A stretch of DNA of 33,680 bases from Muribaculaceae bacterium (lineage in GTDB: Bacteria > Bacteroidota > Bacteroidia > Bacteroidales > Muribaculaceae). Under the pieces are notes generated by a model. The model searched no databases, was not told where the DNA came from, and worked only from the letters and a program-made list of their open reading frames with translations. The translations under genes were made by a program, and so were the position numbers. The stretch spans positions 1 to 33,680 of the forward strand of contig VSPF01000007.1 of NCBI GenBank assembly GCA_009775195.1, read 5' to 3'. Shown in pieces: positions 1 through 6,863 of the stretch (position 1 is the first letter of the stretch; each line of letters starts with the position of its first letter).

Positions 1-519
1 GGGGTAGCCTTTGTTCTCGGCCCAGCCGTACTGGGGGTATTGCCCGGCGGCGGCGGTCATGTAGAGGTCGCGCTCGGTCTTGGCAAGCACAGAGGCGGCG
101 GCGATGTTGGCGAAGCGGCCGTCGCCCTTGACATAGGTGTTGTATGGTATTGTGCCATACGGCCTGAAGCGGTTGCCGTCGACGGCAACCGCGCCCGGCT
201 GTGGCGTGAGCTGCGCCAGGGCGCGGTGCATGGCCGTGATGGAGGCCTGGAGGATGTTGATTTCGTCGATTTCGGCCGGCGACACCATTGCTATGGCCCA
301 GGCTACGGCCTCGGCCTTGATGACCTCGCGGAGCTCCATGCGGCGGCGTTCGGAGAGCTGTTTTGAATCATTTAGGTAAGGATGCGTGAAATTGTCGGGC
401 AGTATTACTGCCGCAGCGACCACGGGGCCGGCCAGGCAGCCGCGCCCGGCCTCGTCGGTACCGGCCTCGAGTACGCCGGGAATCGAACATGCCGGCAGGG
501 GATTATGTAAGCGAGGCAT
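1..519 (-). CDS. rnhB: Ribonuclease HII, 3' end cut by window edge
   Basis: RNase HII cleaves the RNA strand of RNA/DNA hybrids and removes misincorporated ribonucleotides from genomic DNA. The first 173 codons are present. Near residues 20-27 is the family signature AGTDEAGRG with the first two metal-binding acids, followed by LAGPVVAAAVIL. A third acidic site lies in VDGNRF near residue 114 and a fourth in KTERDLY near residue 152. I chose the ATG at 519-517, giving a short leader (MPRLHNPLPAC) before the core. This start lies inside the 3' end of the upstream repressor gene, a 17-nt overlap, so the two are probably translated from one message. The reading frame is open to position 1, and about 30 C-terminal residues are probably missing. 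Confidence 0.95.
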   Translation of the reverse strand, partial: MPRLHNPLPACSIPGVLEAGTDEAGRGCLAGPVVAAAVILPDNFTHPYLNDSKQLSERRRMELREVIKAEAVAWAIAMVSPAEIDEINILQASITAMHRALAQLTPQPGAVAVDGNRFRPYGTIPYNTYVKGDGRFANIAAASVLAKTERDLYMTAAAGQYPQYGWAENKGYP

Positions 520-1180
520 GGTTGATGACGTGTTTTACGAGGTAGAGGGCCTCGATGTCCTTGCGCGGCACCTCTACGTCTTCGTAGTCGGGGTTGGCAC
601 TGTGTAGGGTCACGAGCGACGGGTCGGCATTGCGCCTCACGTATTTGACAAGGCGGAAGTCGGGGAGCACCACCACGTATATGTTGCCCCACATTATGGG
701 GGCGTCGAGCGAGACGGGCTGGATTGAAATGTAGCATCCGGGCAAGAGTTCGGGGGTCATGGAGTTGCCCGATACGTGGACGATGGGGTTGTCGGGGTTG
801 AGCCCGGGCAGCACCATTCGGCCTATTATGTGCTCGTCGGTAAACATTCGCTCGAGTTTTGTGGTGCCGGCAGTGACGTCGATGTCGTAGATAGGCGCAC
901 CCTGGGCCACACGGCGGCCGCTTTCGCGAGGGAATGGCACGTCGGCGCCCTCGGTGAGCCATTCTTTCGACACGCCGGTGTTGACAACTATTCGCGACAG
1001 CAACCCCTCGCTGGGAGGTGTCTTGCCGTTGAGGACACGCGAAAGGTTTGCCGGGTCAAGACCTATTAGCTTGCTGAAGTCTGCCTGGCTCTTGCGTAGA
1101 AGTTTGATAAGCCATTTGATGCGGTCGACGACAGTAGCTGACGGCGAGGGCATCTCGATGTCTGCGATGTTGTTAGCCAT
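503..1180 (-). CDS. LexA/CI-like XRE-S24 repressor
   Basis: This 225-residue protein has an N-terminal helix-turn-helix (about residues 18-75, with SQADFSKLIGLDPANLSRVL) and a C-terminal S24 peptidase domain. The catalytic serine is S140 in VSGNSM and the general-base lysine is K179 in RLVKYV. The pair Ala104-Gly105 in DVTAG lies 36 residues before the serine, close to the LexA spacing, so it is a credible self-cleavage site. Proteins of this family repress their own and other promoters and are inactivated by RecA-stimulated autocleavage; that this one does so is inference. Its 3' end overlaps rnhB by 17 nt. A promoter with an embedded palindrome lies upstream at 1204-1235. It could be a domesticated prophage repressor or a stress regulator; no phage genes are nearby. 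Confidence 0.88.
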   Translation of the reverse strand: MANNIADIEMPSPSATVVDRIKWLIKLLRKSQADFSKLIGLDPANLSRVLNGKTPPSEGLLSRIVVNTGVSKEWLTEGADVPFPRESGRRVAQGAPIYDIDVTAGTTKLERMFTDEHIIGRMVLPGLNPDNPIVHVSGNSMTPELLPGCYISIQPVSLDAPIMWGNIYVVVLPDFRLVKYVRRNADPSLVTLHSANPDYEDVEVPRKDIEALYLVKHVINHASLT

Positions 1181-1203
1181 TGTAATTTCTTTCTAATCCG
1201 TTG

Positions 1204-1235
1204 CAAATTTACAATAATCATTGCAAACAGGCAAA
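1204..1235 (-). promoter_or_regulatory. Promoter of the S24 repressor, with embedded palindrome
   Basis: Read on the minus strand, TTTG (1235-1232), 20 nt, then TAAATTTG (1211-1204) matches the Bacteroidetes -33/-7 consensus TTTG/TAnnTTTG. Between the boxes, 1209-1226 is the imperfect palindrome TTACAATAATCATTGCAA (7-bp arms, one mismatch, 4-nt centre). Binding of a dimer there would block the promoter, so it is a candidate autoregulatory operator. Confidence 0.6.
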
Positions 1236-1254
1236 TCAATTGGTTAGTTTATTC

Positions 1255-1420
1255 AAGTTTTGCAAGTATGCAACTTGCTCACTGTTAGTAGTCTTTAGGT
1301 TATAGGTTATGGTTTGATAAATGCAAATAACAATATTATTGGTGTTCAAAATTAGCGAACTAAGCTAACCTCTAAACGATAAACTATTAACAGTGAGCAA
1401 GTCTTAGACTTGCGAAACTT
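1255..1420. repeat. Long imperfect inverted repeat (MITE- or regulatory-like)
   Basis: The arm at 1255-1291 matches the reverse complement of 1384-1420 at 31 of 37 positions, including a perfect 15-nt block (1273-1287 against 1388-1402, acttgctcactgtta). Weaker similarity continues outward. Each arm also carries its own small palindrome: GCAAGTCTTAGACTTGC at 1397-1413 is perfect with 8-bp arms, and 1262-1278 is its diverged partner. About 92 nt separate the arms. The arrangement could be a non-autonomous mobile element, a structured RNA, or paired protein-binding sites; the sequence alone does not decide. Confidence 0.7.
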
Positions 1421-1453
1421 AAGTTAGTTTATGATAAAAGTGTCGCTCTATGG

Positions 1454-1484
1454 TTTGGGTTTTGATGAAAGTTGAGTATCTTTG
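1454..1484 (+). promoter_or_regulatory. Promoter of the SemiSWEET gene
   Basis: TTTG at 1454-1457, 19 nt, and TATCTTTG at 1477-1484 match the Bacteroidetes primary sigma consensus. Transcription would start near 1491, about 43 nt upstream of the ATG at 1534. Confidence 0.7.
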
Positions 1485-1533
1485 TGTTAAACAAAAGTTG
1501 ATGGTCGTTAGTTTTAATTAAAAAAAGATACTT

Positions 1534-1812
1534 ATGTCGGACCTTTGGATAAATATAATTGGCTATTCAGCCAGTATTTGCATGATTTTTGGCTATCTGC
1601 CACAGGCCATAACCACTATTCGCACACGCAATACCGACGGCATTGCGATGCCTACTTTCTGTATGCTCGGCTTAGGGTCGATTTTCTTTGTAATTCAGGG
1701 CATTGCCCTGAGTAACTGGCCCTTGGTCATTACCAACGTAATCGCGTCGGTATGCTCGATAATAACCTTCGGCATAAAGGTTTACAACGATTATTTCAAG
1801 AAAAAGAGTTGA
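1534..1812 (+). CDS. SemiSWEET family transporter
   Basis: SemiSWEETs are about 90-residue, three-helix inner-membrane proteins that dimerise to form a sugar uniporter. This protein has 92 residues, three hydrophobic segments (about 6-26, 40-60 and 65-85), the PQ-loop motif GYLPQ near residue 22, and a charged RTRNTDG turn between helices 1 and 2, all as expected for the family. The transported sugar cannot be predicted. The gene is monocistronic: it has its own promoter and convergent neighbours. The C-terminus ends in lysines (YFKKKS), consistent with a cytoplasmic tail. The only alternative within the same fold is another small PQ-loop protein. Confidence 0.9.
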   Translation: MSDLWINIIGYSASICMIFGYLPQAITTIRTRNTDGIAMPTFCMLGLGSIFFVIQGIALSNWPLVITNVIASVCSIITFGIKVYNDYFKKKS

Positions 1813-1876
1813 GGGTTTAGGGCTTAGGGCTTAGGGTTTAAAGTTTAGAGTTTAAAGTTTAAAGGGTTTAACGACC
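1813..1876. repeat. TTAGGGC/TTTAAAG tandem low-complexity repeat
   Basis: Directly after the SemiSWEET stop, units such as ttagggc and gtttaaa repeat in tandem for about 60 nt. The same TTTAAAG vocabulary recurs at 9160-9262. It looks like intergenic filler DNA. Confidence 0.65.
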
Positions 1877-1896
1877 CTGACTTTTCTATTCTAATC

Positions 1897-1973
1897 GGAA
1901 GCACATAAGGACAAAAGGGCATAAGGTACAAAAGATTTTTTTGTACTTTTTGAACTTATGTCTTTATGTTTCC
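1897..1973. repeat. Interspersed hairpin repeat, copy A
   Basis: The left arm (1897-1933, with cataaggacaaaagggcat) and right arm (1936-1973, with cttatgtctttatgtttcc) form an imperfect hairpin with almost no loop. It lies between two convergent genes, the SemiSWEET gene and the ABC exporter gene, and contains a T run at 1936-1942, so it may act as a bidirectional terminator. Related copies occur at 14711-14787 and, split, at 22886-22922 plus 23694-23740. Confidence 0.65.
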
Positions 1974-1998
1974 TCCTATTTTCTTATAAGTTAGCGCG

Positions 1999-3843
1999 TC
2001 ACGCATTGAGTTGCTGCATTTCGACCAGGCGGCGGTAGAAGCCTTTTGCCTCGGGCGAGATGAGCTGCTCGTGCGTGCCGCGCTCGACTATGCTGCCCTG
2101 GTTGAGGACGCATATCATGTCGGCGCGCCGGATGGTTGACAGGCGGTGGGCGATGACGAGCGTAGTGCGGCCGGCCATGAGCCTGTCGAGGGCCTGCTGC
2201 ACGAGGGTTTCGCTCTCGCTGTCGAGGGCCGAAGTTGCTTCGTCGAGGATAAGCACCGACGGGTTTTTGAGCACGGCACGGGCGATAGATATACGCTGGC
2301 GCTGACCGCCCGACAGGCGGCATCCACGGTCGCCAATCGGGGTGTCGTAGCCGTTTTCGGTGGCCATGATAAACTCGTCGGCGTTGGCAATGCGGGCGGC
2401 GGCGCGCACCTGCTCGAGGGTGGCGTTTTCGACGCCGAAGGCTATGTTGTTGAAAATAGTGTCGTTGAACAGGATTGCCTCCTGGTTGACGTTGCCCATG
2501 AGCGACCGCAGGTCGGCCACGCGCAGGTCGCGCACATCGATGCCGTCGACCATCACGCGCCCTGCCGTGGGGTCGTAGAAACGCGGTATGAGGTCGGCAA
2601 GGGTCGACTTGCCCGAGCCCGACTGGCCGACAAGTGCCACGGTGCTACCGGCCGGTATGTCGAGGTTGATATCCGAGAGTACCTGGGTCTCTCCGTCGTA
2701 ACTGAAGCAGACATCTTCGAGCGATATGCTTGCAGCCGTGGCCTCGGGCAGACGGCGCGGATTTCGTGGGTCGGCGATGGGGTTGACGGCGTTGAGGATA
2801 ACGTCGACGCGCTGCATCGAGGCAAGGCCCTTCTGGATTTGATACATGGCCTTGGAGAGGTCTTTGGCCGGCGGTATGACGTTGTAGAAGATTACCATGT
2901 AGTAGATAAACGCGGCGGCATTCATATTCGAGTGTCCCGACAATATCAGGCTGCCGCCGAACCACAGGATTATGGCCACAGCGATGGTGCCTAAGAACTC
3001 GCTCATGGGATGGGCAAGGGCCTGGCGGCGCGCCACGGTGTTCGACAGGCGGTAGAACACCTGGTTTTCGTCGTGGAAACGAGTCCGCAGCTTATCTTCG
3101 GCATTAAAAGCCTTAATGACGCGCAGACCGCCGAGGGTTTCCTCGATAGTCGACATGAGCACGCCCCACTGCGTCTGTCCCTCGAACGACTTGCGTTTCA
3201 ACCGCTTGCCCACACGGCCCATTACAAGGCCGACAACGGGCAGCAGCACGAAGACAAAGATTGTCAACTGCCACGAGATGGCAATCATCATGGCCAGGCA
3301 GGCAATAATCATGACTGGGTTTTTGAAAATCATGTCGAGCGACGACATAATAGAGTTCTCGATTTCGGCCACGTCGCCGCTCATACGTGCCATGATGTCG
3401 CCCTTGCGCTCGACGGTAAAGAAGCCGATTGGCAGGGCTGTGATTTTATCGTAGACATAGTTGCGGATATCGCGCACTACACCCGAGCGCATCGGTATGA
3501 TGAAGTAGGAGCTGAGGAATGCCGCACCGGTCTTGAGGCCGGTCATGATTACCAGGGCTATGGCGAGAAGGGCAAGGGCGGTGATTGGTCCCCACAGCTC
3601 TACGGCCTCCTGCACATAGTAGTAGAAATTGTTGACCACTACGTCTTTAAACGACGCCTGACCGAGGTGTAGATAGGTGTAGACGGTGTCGTTTATTTTA
3701 AAAAGCATCTGTAAGATTGGCACCACTAAGGCGAACGAAAAGAGCGTGAGCAGGGCCGTGAGGATATTGAAGATTATATTGAGTGCCAGATATTTCTTGT
3801 ATGGCGGCACGAAACGACGCAGTATGACGATAAAATCTTTCAT
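1999..3843 (-). CDS. ABC exporter, fused permease-ATPase (MsbA-like)
   Basis: This 614-residue half-transporter would work as a homodimer that exports lipid or another hydrophobic substrate across the inner membrane using ATP. A transmembrane domain spans about residues 15-330, with the family loop FFTVERKGDIMARMSGDV near 141-158. The nucleotide-binding domain carries Walker A GQSGSGKST (406-414), Q-loop NVNQEAILF, signature LSGGQRQR (510-517), Walker B LILDEATSALD (531-541) and H-loop AHRLS near 565. All motifs are intact, so the protein should be active. Its start overlaps the stop of the rRNA methyltransferase gene by 4 nt. MsbA (lipid A flippase) is the nearest functional guess, but multidrug exporters share this architecture. 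Confidence 0.92.
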   Translation of the reverse strand: MKDFIVILRRFVPPYKKYLALNIIFNILTALLTLFSFALVVPILQMLFKINDTVYTYLHLGQASFKDVVVNNFYYYVQEAVELWGPITALALLAIALVIMTGLKTGAAFLSSYFIIPMRSGVVRDIRNYVYDKITALPIGFFTVERKGDIMARMSGDVAEIENSIMSSLDMIFKNPVMIIACLAMMIAISWQLTIFVFVLLPVVGLVMGRVGKRLKRKSFEGQTQWGVLMSTIEETLGGLRVIKAFNAEDKLRTRFHDENQVFYRLSNTVARRQALAHPMSEFLGTIAVAIILWFGGSLILSGHSNMNAAAFIYYMVIFYNVIPPAKDLSKAMYQIQKGLASMQRVDVILNAVNPIADPRNPRRLPEATAASISLEDVCFSYDGETQVLSDINLDIPAGSTVALVGQSGSGKSTLADLIPRFYDPTAGRVMVDGIDVRDLRVADLRSLMGNVNQEAILFNDTIFNNIAFGVENATLEQVRAAARIANADEFIMATENGYDTPIGDRGCRLSGGQRQRISIARAVLKNPSVLILDEATSALDSESETLVQQALDRLMAGRTTLVIAHRLSTIRRADMICVLNQGSIVERGTHEQLISPEAKGFYRRLVEMQQLNA

Positions 3844-5276
3844 AGGGCGGTATGTGTTGCTACAATCCGTTGATAGTCATTGTCGATGCCCTTTGCCGGG
3901 TCGAGGCGCAGGCGCAGGGCATCGGGATAGAGGTTGTTGGCGCGGCGGCCTATGTTTTTTACAAATCCGAGTGGTTTGCCGTCGTAAGTCACTGTGGCAA
4001 AACCTTTGGGCAGTCCGTCGGGCACCGATGCGAGGCTCTCGCCGTGTAGATACCTCAGAGCGGTCTCCCGGCCGAGGGGTATAGAGGGCATCGACGAGGC
4101 GGCAAACTGCTCGTTGAAAGCCAGTTGCCATGCCGGGGCAAGGTCGCGGCCCTTGACATTACAAAGGCTTATGCCGCACGATATGAGCTGCAGACGCTCG
4201 GCGAGGTAGTCGAAAAACGCGCTGTCGCTGCTCGGAACGGCATAAAAAACTCCGGACTTGTCCTGTCGCAGCACGAAGTTGTCGGCGTTGACAAGAACCT
4301 GGCGCATAAACTTTTCGGCATCAGGAGCTTTAGGCTGCTTCACGGGCTTGACCTTGAAGTCGGGCCGGCGACCGGCGGGTTTGCGCACGGCGGCGATAAA
4401 CAGCCCCTCGCCGCGCACAAGTCCAGGCATAAATCGATAGCACGGTGCATGGGTATCGATACCACCGGCCACGCCTGGATAGTCTTTTAGTGATAATTCA
4501 ATACCCTCGCCGCCGAGTTCGTTGATGATATATCCGAGGTTTTCCTCGTCCTCGGTGCGGTTGAAGGTGCATGTGCTGTAAATCATCACACCGCCAGGTG
4601 CGAGAGCCTGCCAGCAGTCGGCGAGGATTTTGCGTTGCAGGGCCGCGCAGTCGGCCACCAGGCCCGGCGACCATTGCGCTATGGCCTCGGGCTCCTTGCG
4701 CATCATGCCCTCGCCCGAGCAGGGCGCGTCGACGGCCACTATGTCGAAAACCTCGCCAAGCCGGGCAATTCGCGAGGTGTCGCCATGGGCCACGGCTATG
4801 GCAGCCATACCATATTTGGCTACGTTCTCGGCCAGGACGGCGGCACGATGGCGGTCGTACTCGTTGCTGACCAGGATAGAGCCGTCGGGCAGGGCCTCGG
4901 CGGCAGCAATACTCTTGCCCCCCGGTGCGGCACATGCGTCGAGATAGCGAAGGGGGCGATTGTCGAAGATTTCGGCCACGAGTTGCGCGACTACAGCCGT
5001 CATAGCCATCGACGAGGCATCTTGCACATAATATAGCCCCTGGTGCCAGGCCGGGTCGAGGGCGAAGTTGGGTCGTTTGTCGAGGTACATGCCTCTGCCA
5101 CTCAGCCATGGCACGGGCGTACCTGAGATATCGAATGTGGCACCACGGCGGCTGTTGACGCGCACTGCCACGCTCGGCTCGCTGTCGGCCAGCGCGGCCA
5201 GCAGCGCGGCTGTCAGCTCGTCGCGGCCATACGAACGGAGCATTTCGACAAATCCGGCAGGCAGTTGGCGGCTCAT
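3840..5276 (-). CDS. rRNA cytosine-C5 methyltransferase (NOL1/NOP2/Sun, RsmF-like)
   Basis: This enzyme transfers a methyl group from S-adenosylmethionine to C5 of a cytosine in rRNA. The protein has 478 residues. The SAM-binding motif is DACAAPGGK (113-121); the two catalytic cysteines are C186 in DAPCSGEGM and C236 in YSTCTF. The C-terminal 150 residues resemble the RNA-binding extension of RsmF/YebU proteins. The frame is open further upstream, but I place the start at 5276 because its ATG overlaps the stop of the preceding gene in an ATGA arrangement and the residues before it are arginine-rich read-through. The target is probably 16S rRNA; the exact position cannot be read from sequence. 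Confidence 0.9.
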   Translation of the reverse strand: MSRQLPAGFVEMLRSYGRDELTAALLAALADSEPSVAVRVNSRRGATFDISGTPVPWLSGRGMYLDKRPNFALDPAWHQGLYYVQDASSMAMTAVVAQLVAEIFDNRPLRYLDACAAPGGKSIAAAEALPDGSILVSNEYDRHRAAVLAENVAKYGMAAIAVAHGDTSRIARLGEVFDIVAVDAPCSGEGMMRKEPEAIAQWSPGLVADCAALQRKILADCWQALAPGGVMIYSTCTFNRTEDEENLGYIINELGGEGIELSLKDYPGVAGGIDTHAPCYRFMPGLVRGEGLFIAAVRKPAGRRPDFKVKPVKQPKAPDAEKFMRQVLVNADNFVLRQDKSGVFYAVPSSDSAFFDYLAERLQLISCGISLCNVKGRDLAPAWQLAFNEQFAASSMPSIPLGRETALRYLHGESLASVPDGLPKGFATVTYDGKPLGFVKNIGRRANNLYPDALRLRLDPAKGIDNDYQRIVATHTAL

Positions 5277-6040
5277 AGTCGGCTGTTTAAGATGGTTATG
5301 ACCTCGTCGCGGAGATATGGCACGTCGACAAGGTGATAACTTGCCATATCGGGGTGAAATACGCCCAGGTGGCACGCCGACACCTCAATATCATATTCAG
5401 TCGCAAGCATATAGCGGTAGAAACTGAGCTGCAGCGCATAGTGGTGATATGTGGTATCTGGCACGTGACTTATTGGCGCGAAGGCATATTTGCCATAGTT
5501 TGTAAGCAGTGGCCGACTGAAGGCATCGCACACCTTGGTAGAGCGTTTCCAGTCGTAAATCTCGAACTTCTCGCCATCGTGAGCCAGGAAGTCGAGGGTG
5601 CCGGCAATGCGGTAGCGTCGGCTGAATATCGGCCACTCGCTGCGGTATGGTGTGAGCGAGTGGTCGGCAGCAAAGGCCATGAAGTGCATATATCCGCGCT
5701 CGTTGGCTGCGTCGCAGTCGGATTCGTGGCCCAGGTAATACTCTTCGATGCGGTGGTGGAGCAGGGTACCGAGGTCGCGTGCCTCCTCGCCCTTGGCGGC
5801 CCACATGGCCTTCAATTTCTCTGCCGGGCAGTCGGGCGTGGCCTTGCGCGCGGCCCAATAGTCGGCATCGAATTGTGCGAAGAAACTCGTGACAACCTGT
5901 GTTACGGAGTCGCAAACAACCTCGCCGTCAACTATATACTTGTGTTCTCCCGGCTCGAACACGATGCGGCTGTCACGATGGTGCGCGTGACGCTCGTTAT
6001 AGTTTGTCGCTGTGTCAAAATCGAAGTTTAACTGGGCCAT
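5273..6040 (-). CDS. PD-(D/E)XK superfamily nuclease-like protein
   Basis: This 255-residue protein shows a plausible PD-(D/E)XK core: E135 in RSEWPIF, D150 in AGTLDF and the D163-x-K165 pair in YDWKRS, followed by a helix with LQLSFYRYML that matches the QxxxY helix of RecB/Cas4-type nucleases. An upstream GTLLHHRIEEYYLG (91-104) supplies the usual conserved histidine and acidic helix. No helicase or iron-sulfur cysteines are present. It is the first gene of a three-gene run with an rRNA methyltransferase and an ABC exporter, joined by ATGA overlaps. Its biological role is unknown: it could be a DNA repair or processing nuclease, or a domesticated phage-type exonuclease. Confidence 0.75.
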   Translation of the reverse strand: MAQLNFDFDTATNYNERHAHHRDSRIVFEPGEHKYIVDGEVVCDSVTQVVTSFFAQFDADYWAARKATPDCPAEKLKAMWAAKGEEARDLGTLLHHRIEEYYLGHESDCDAANERGYMHFMAFAADHSLTPYRSEWPIFSRRYRIAGTLDFLAHDGEKFEIYDWKRSTKVCDAFSRPLLTNYGKYAFAPISHVPDTTYHHYALQLSFYRYMLATEYDIEVSACHLGVFHPDMASYHLVDVPYLRDEVITILNSRL

Positions 6041-6058
6041 TGCAAAGGGTGTTCAAAC

Positions 6059-6094
6059 GAAAAAATCCAAGCCTCGTTGACCGGGACTTGGATT
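6059..6094 (-). terminator. Intrinsic terminator after tRNA-Gln
   Basis: On the minus strand the stem AATCCAAG (6094-6087) pairs with CTTGGATT (6071-6064), with a 15-nt loop, and is followed by a run of T. It lies immediately downstream of the tRNA and would separate it from the nuclease-like gene. Confidence 0.8.
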
Positions 6095-6099
6095 GAGAG

Positions 6100-6170
6100 T
6101 AGTCTTACCTGGATTCGAACCAAGACAGACAGTACCAAAAACTGTAGTGCTACCATTACACCATAAGACT
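6100..6170 (-). tRNA. tRNA-Gln (TTG)
   Basis: A full cloverleaf reads on the minus strand. The acceptor stem is AGTCTTA/TAAGACT with discriminator A at 6100. The D arm is GTGTAATGGTAGCAC, the anticodon stem is ACAGT/ACTGT around the loop TTTTGGT (anticodon TTG, decoding CAA), the variable loop has 4 nt, and the T arm contains GGTTCGAATCC. CCA is not encoded. A promoter lies upstream and a terminator downstream. Confidence 0.97.
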
Positions 6171-6207
6171 ATCCTTGTGCCCAACCCACCTTGGGGCTAA
6201 AGCGCTG

Positions 6208-6239
6208 CAAAGTTAATGATATTTTTTCAACCGAGCAAA
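6208..6239 (-). promoter_or_regulatory. Promoter of tRNA-Gln
   Basis: Minus strand: TTTG (6239-6236), 20 nt, TAACTTTG (6215-6208), matching the Bacteroidetes consensus. The predicted start lies about 30 nt before the mature 5' end of the tRNA. Confidence 0.7.
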
Positions 6240-6312
6240 TATTTAACGCATATTAGCTGTGAAAAATCATTTTTAGGTTCGATTTTTATCATGCGCACGG
6301 GGCGCGCCGAGG

Positions 6313-6849
6313 CTATTTTGCCAGGGTCATGCCTTTGCGGAGGGCCTCTTCGTTGAGGGGAATGAGGTGGTGGTGACGCTCGGGAAGAGTCTTTTTGAGG
6401 CCGCGAAGCACTGCGTCGATGTCGACAATGGGTCGGCGTGCCAGGAGGGCGCCGAGGAGTATCATGTTGTAGGTCTTGGAGTTTTTAAGCTCTATGGCGG
6501 CAGTCATGGCATCGACAGGCACTACATCGATATCGGTGCGTGTGGGCAGGTGGTGTATGCCCGAGGGGTCGTAGATGAGTGTGCCGCCGGGTTTTACCTT
6601 GCTTTCGAATTTGTCGAGGCTCTGCTGGTTGAGCACCACTGCCGTGTCGTAGCTGTCGAGCACGGGCGAGCTGATGGGCGCGTCAGAGAGTATTACAGTC
6701 ACGTTTGCCGTGCCGCCGCGCTGCTCGGGGCCGTACGAGGGCATCCATGTCACTTCGAGGTTGTCCATAAGGCCGGCATATGCCAGGATTTTGCCCATCG
6801 ACAGCACACCTTGTCCGCCGAAGCCGGCTATTACTATTTCTTCTTTCAT
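6313..6849 (-). CDS. 2-oxoacid:ferredoxin oxidoreductase, gamma subunit
   Basis: This 178-residue protein is the gamma domain of the 2-oxoacid:acceptor oxidoreductases, which oxidatively decarboxylate a 2-oxoacid to its acyl-CoA and reduce ferredoxin. It begins with the diagnostic IAGFGGQGVL (residues 7-16) and contains SYGPEQRGG (38-46) and the VLNQQSLDKF segment typical of the family. It is the last gene of a four-gene unit (ferredoxin, alpha, beta, gamma), separated by 14 nt from beta. Substrate choice (branched-chain 2-oxoacids or 2-oxoglutarate) cannot be settled from this subunit. Confidence 0.93.
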   Translation of the reverse strand: MKEEIVIAGFGGQGVLSMGKILAYAGLMDNLEVTWMPSYGPEQRGGTANVTVILSDAPISSPVLDSYDTAVVLNQQSLDKFESKVKPGGTLIYDPSGIHHLPTRTDIDVVPVDAMTAAIELKNSKTYNMILLGALLARRPIVDIDAVLRGLKKTLPERHHHLIPLNEEALRKGMTLAK

Positions 6850-6863
6850 CGCTTAGGCTGTTG

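Larger units (their letters stand above)
1181..1533. other. 353-bp gene-free region between repressor and SemiSWEET
   Basis: This AT-rich stretch separates divergently transcribed genes. It holds the repressor promoter (1204-1235), a long imperfect inverted repeat (1255-1420) and the SemiSWEET promoter (1454-1484). The roughly 92 nt between the repeat arms (1292-1383) contain no ORF of note and no RNA gene that I recognise. Confidence 0.8.

Noticed and set aside
405..962. A 185-codon minus-strand frame spanning the repressor and rnhB junction
   Set aside because: It is arginine- and proline-rich out-of-frame translation of the real repressor and rnhB genes.
1813..1850. Telomere-type TTAGGG repeat
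   Set aside because: The units degenerate quickly into TTTAAAG filler within a bacterial intergenic region with genes continuing on both sides, so it is not a chromosome end.
2146..2994. A 282-codon open frame on the plus strand
   Set aside because: It is antisense to the ATPase domain of the ABC exporter, which has all its motifs; the frame has no start context or family pattern.
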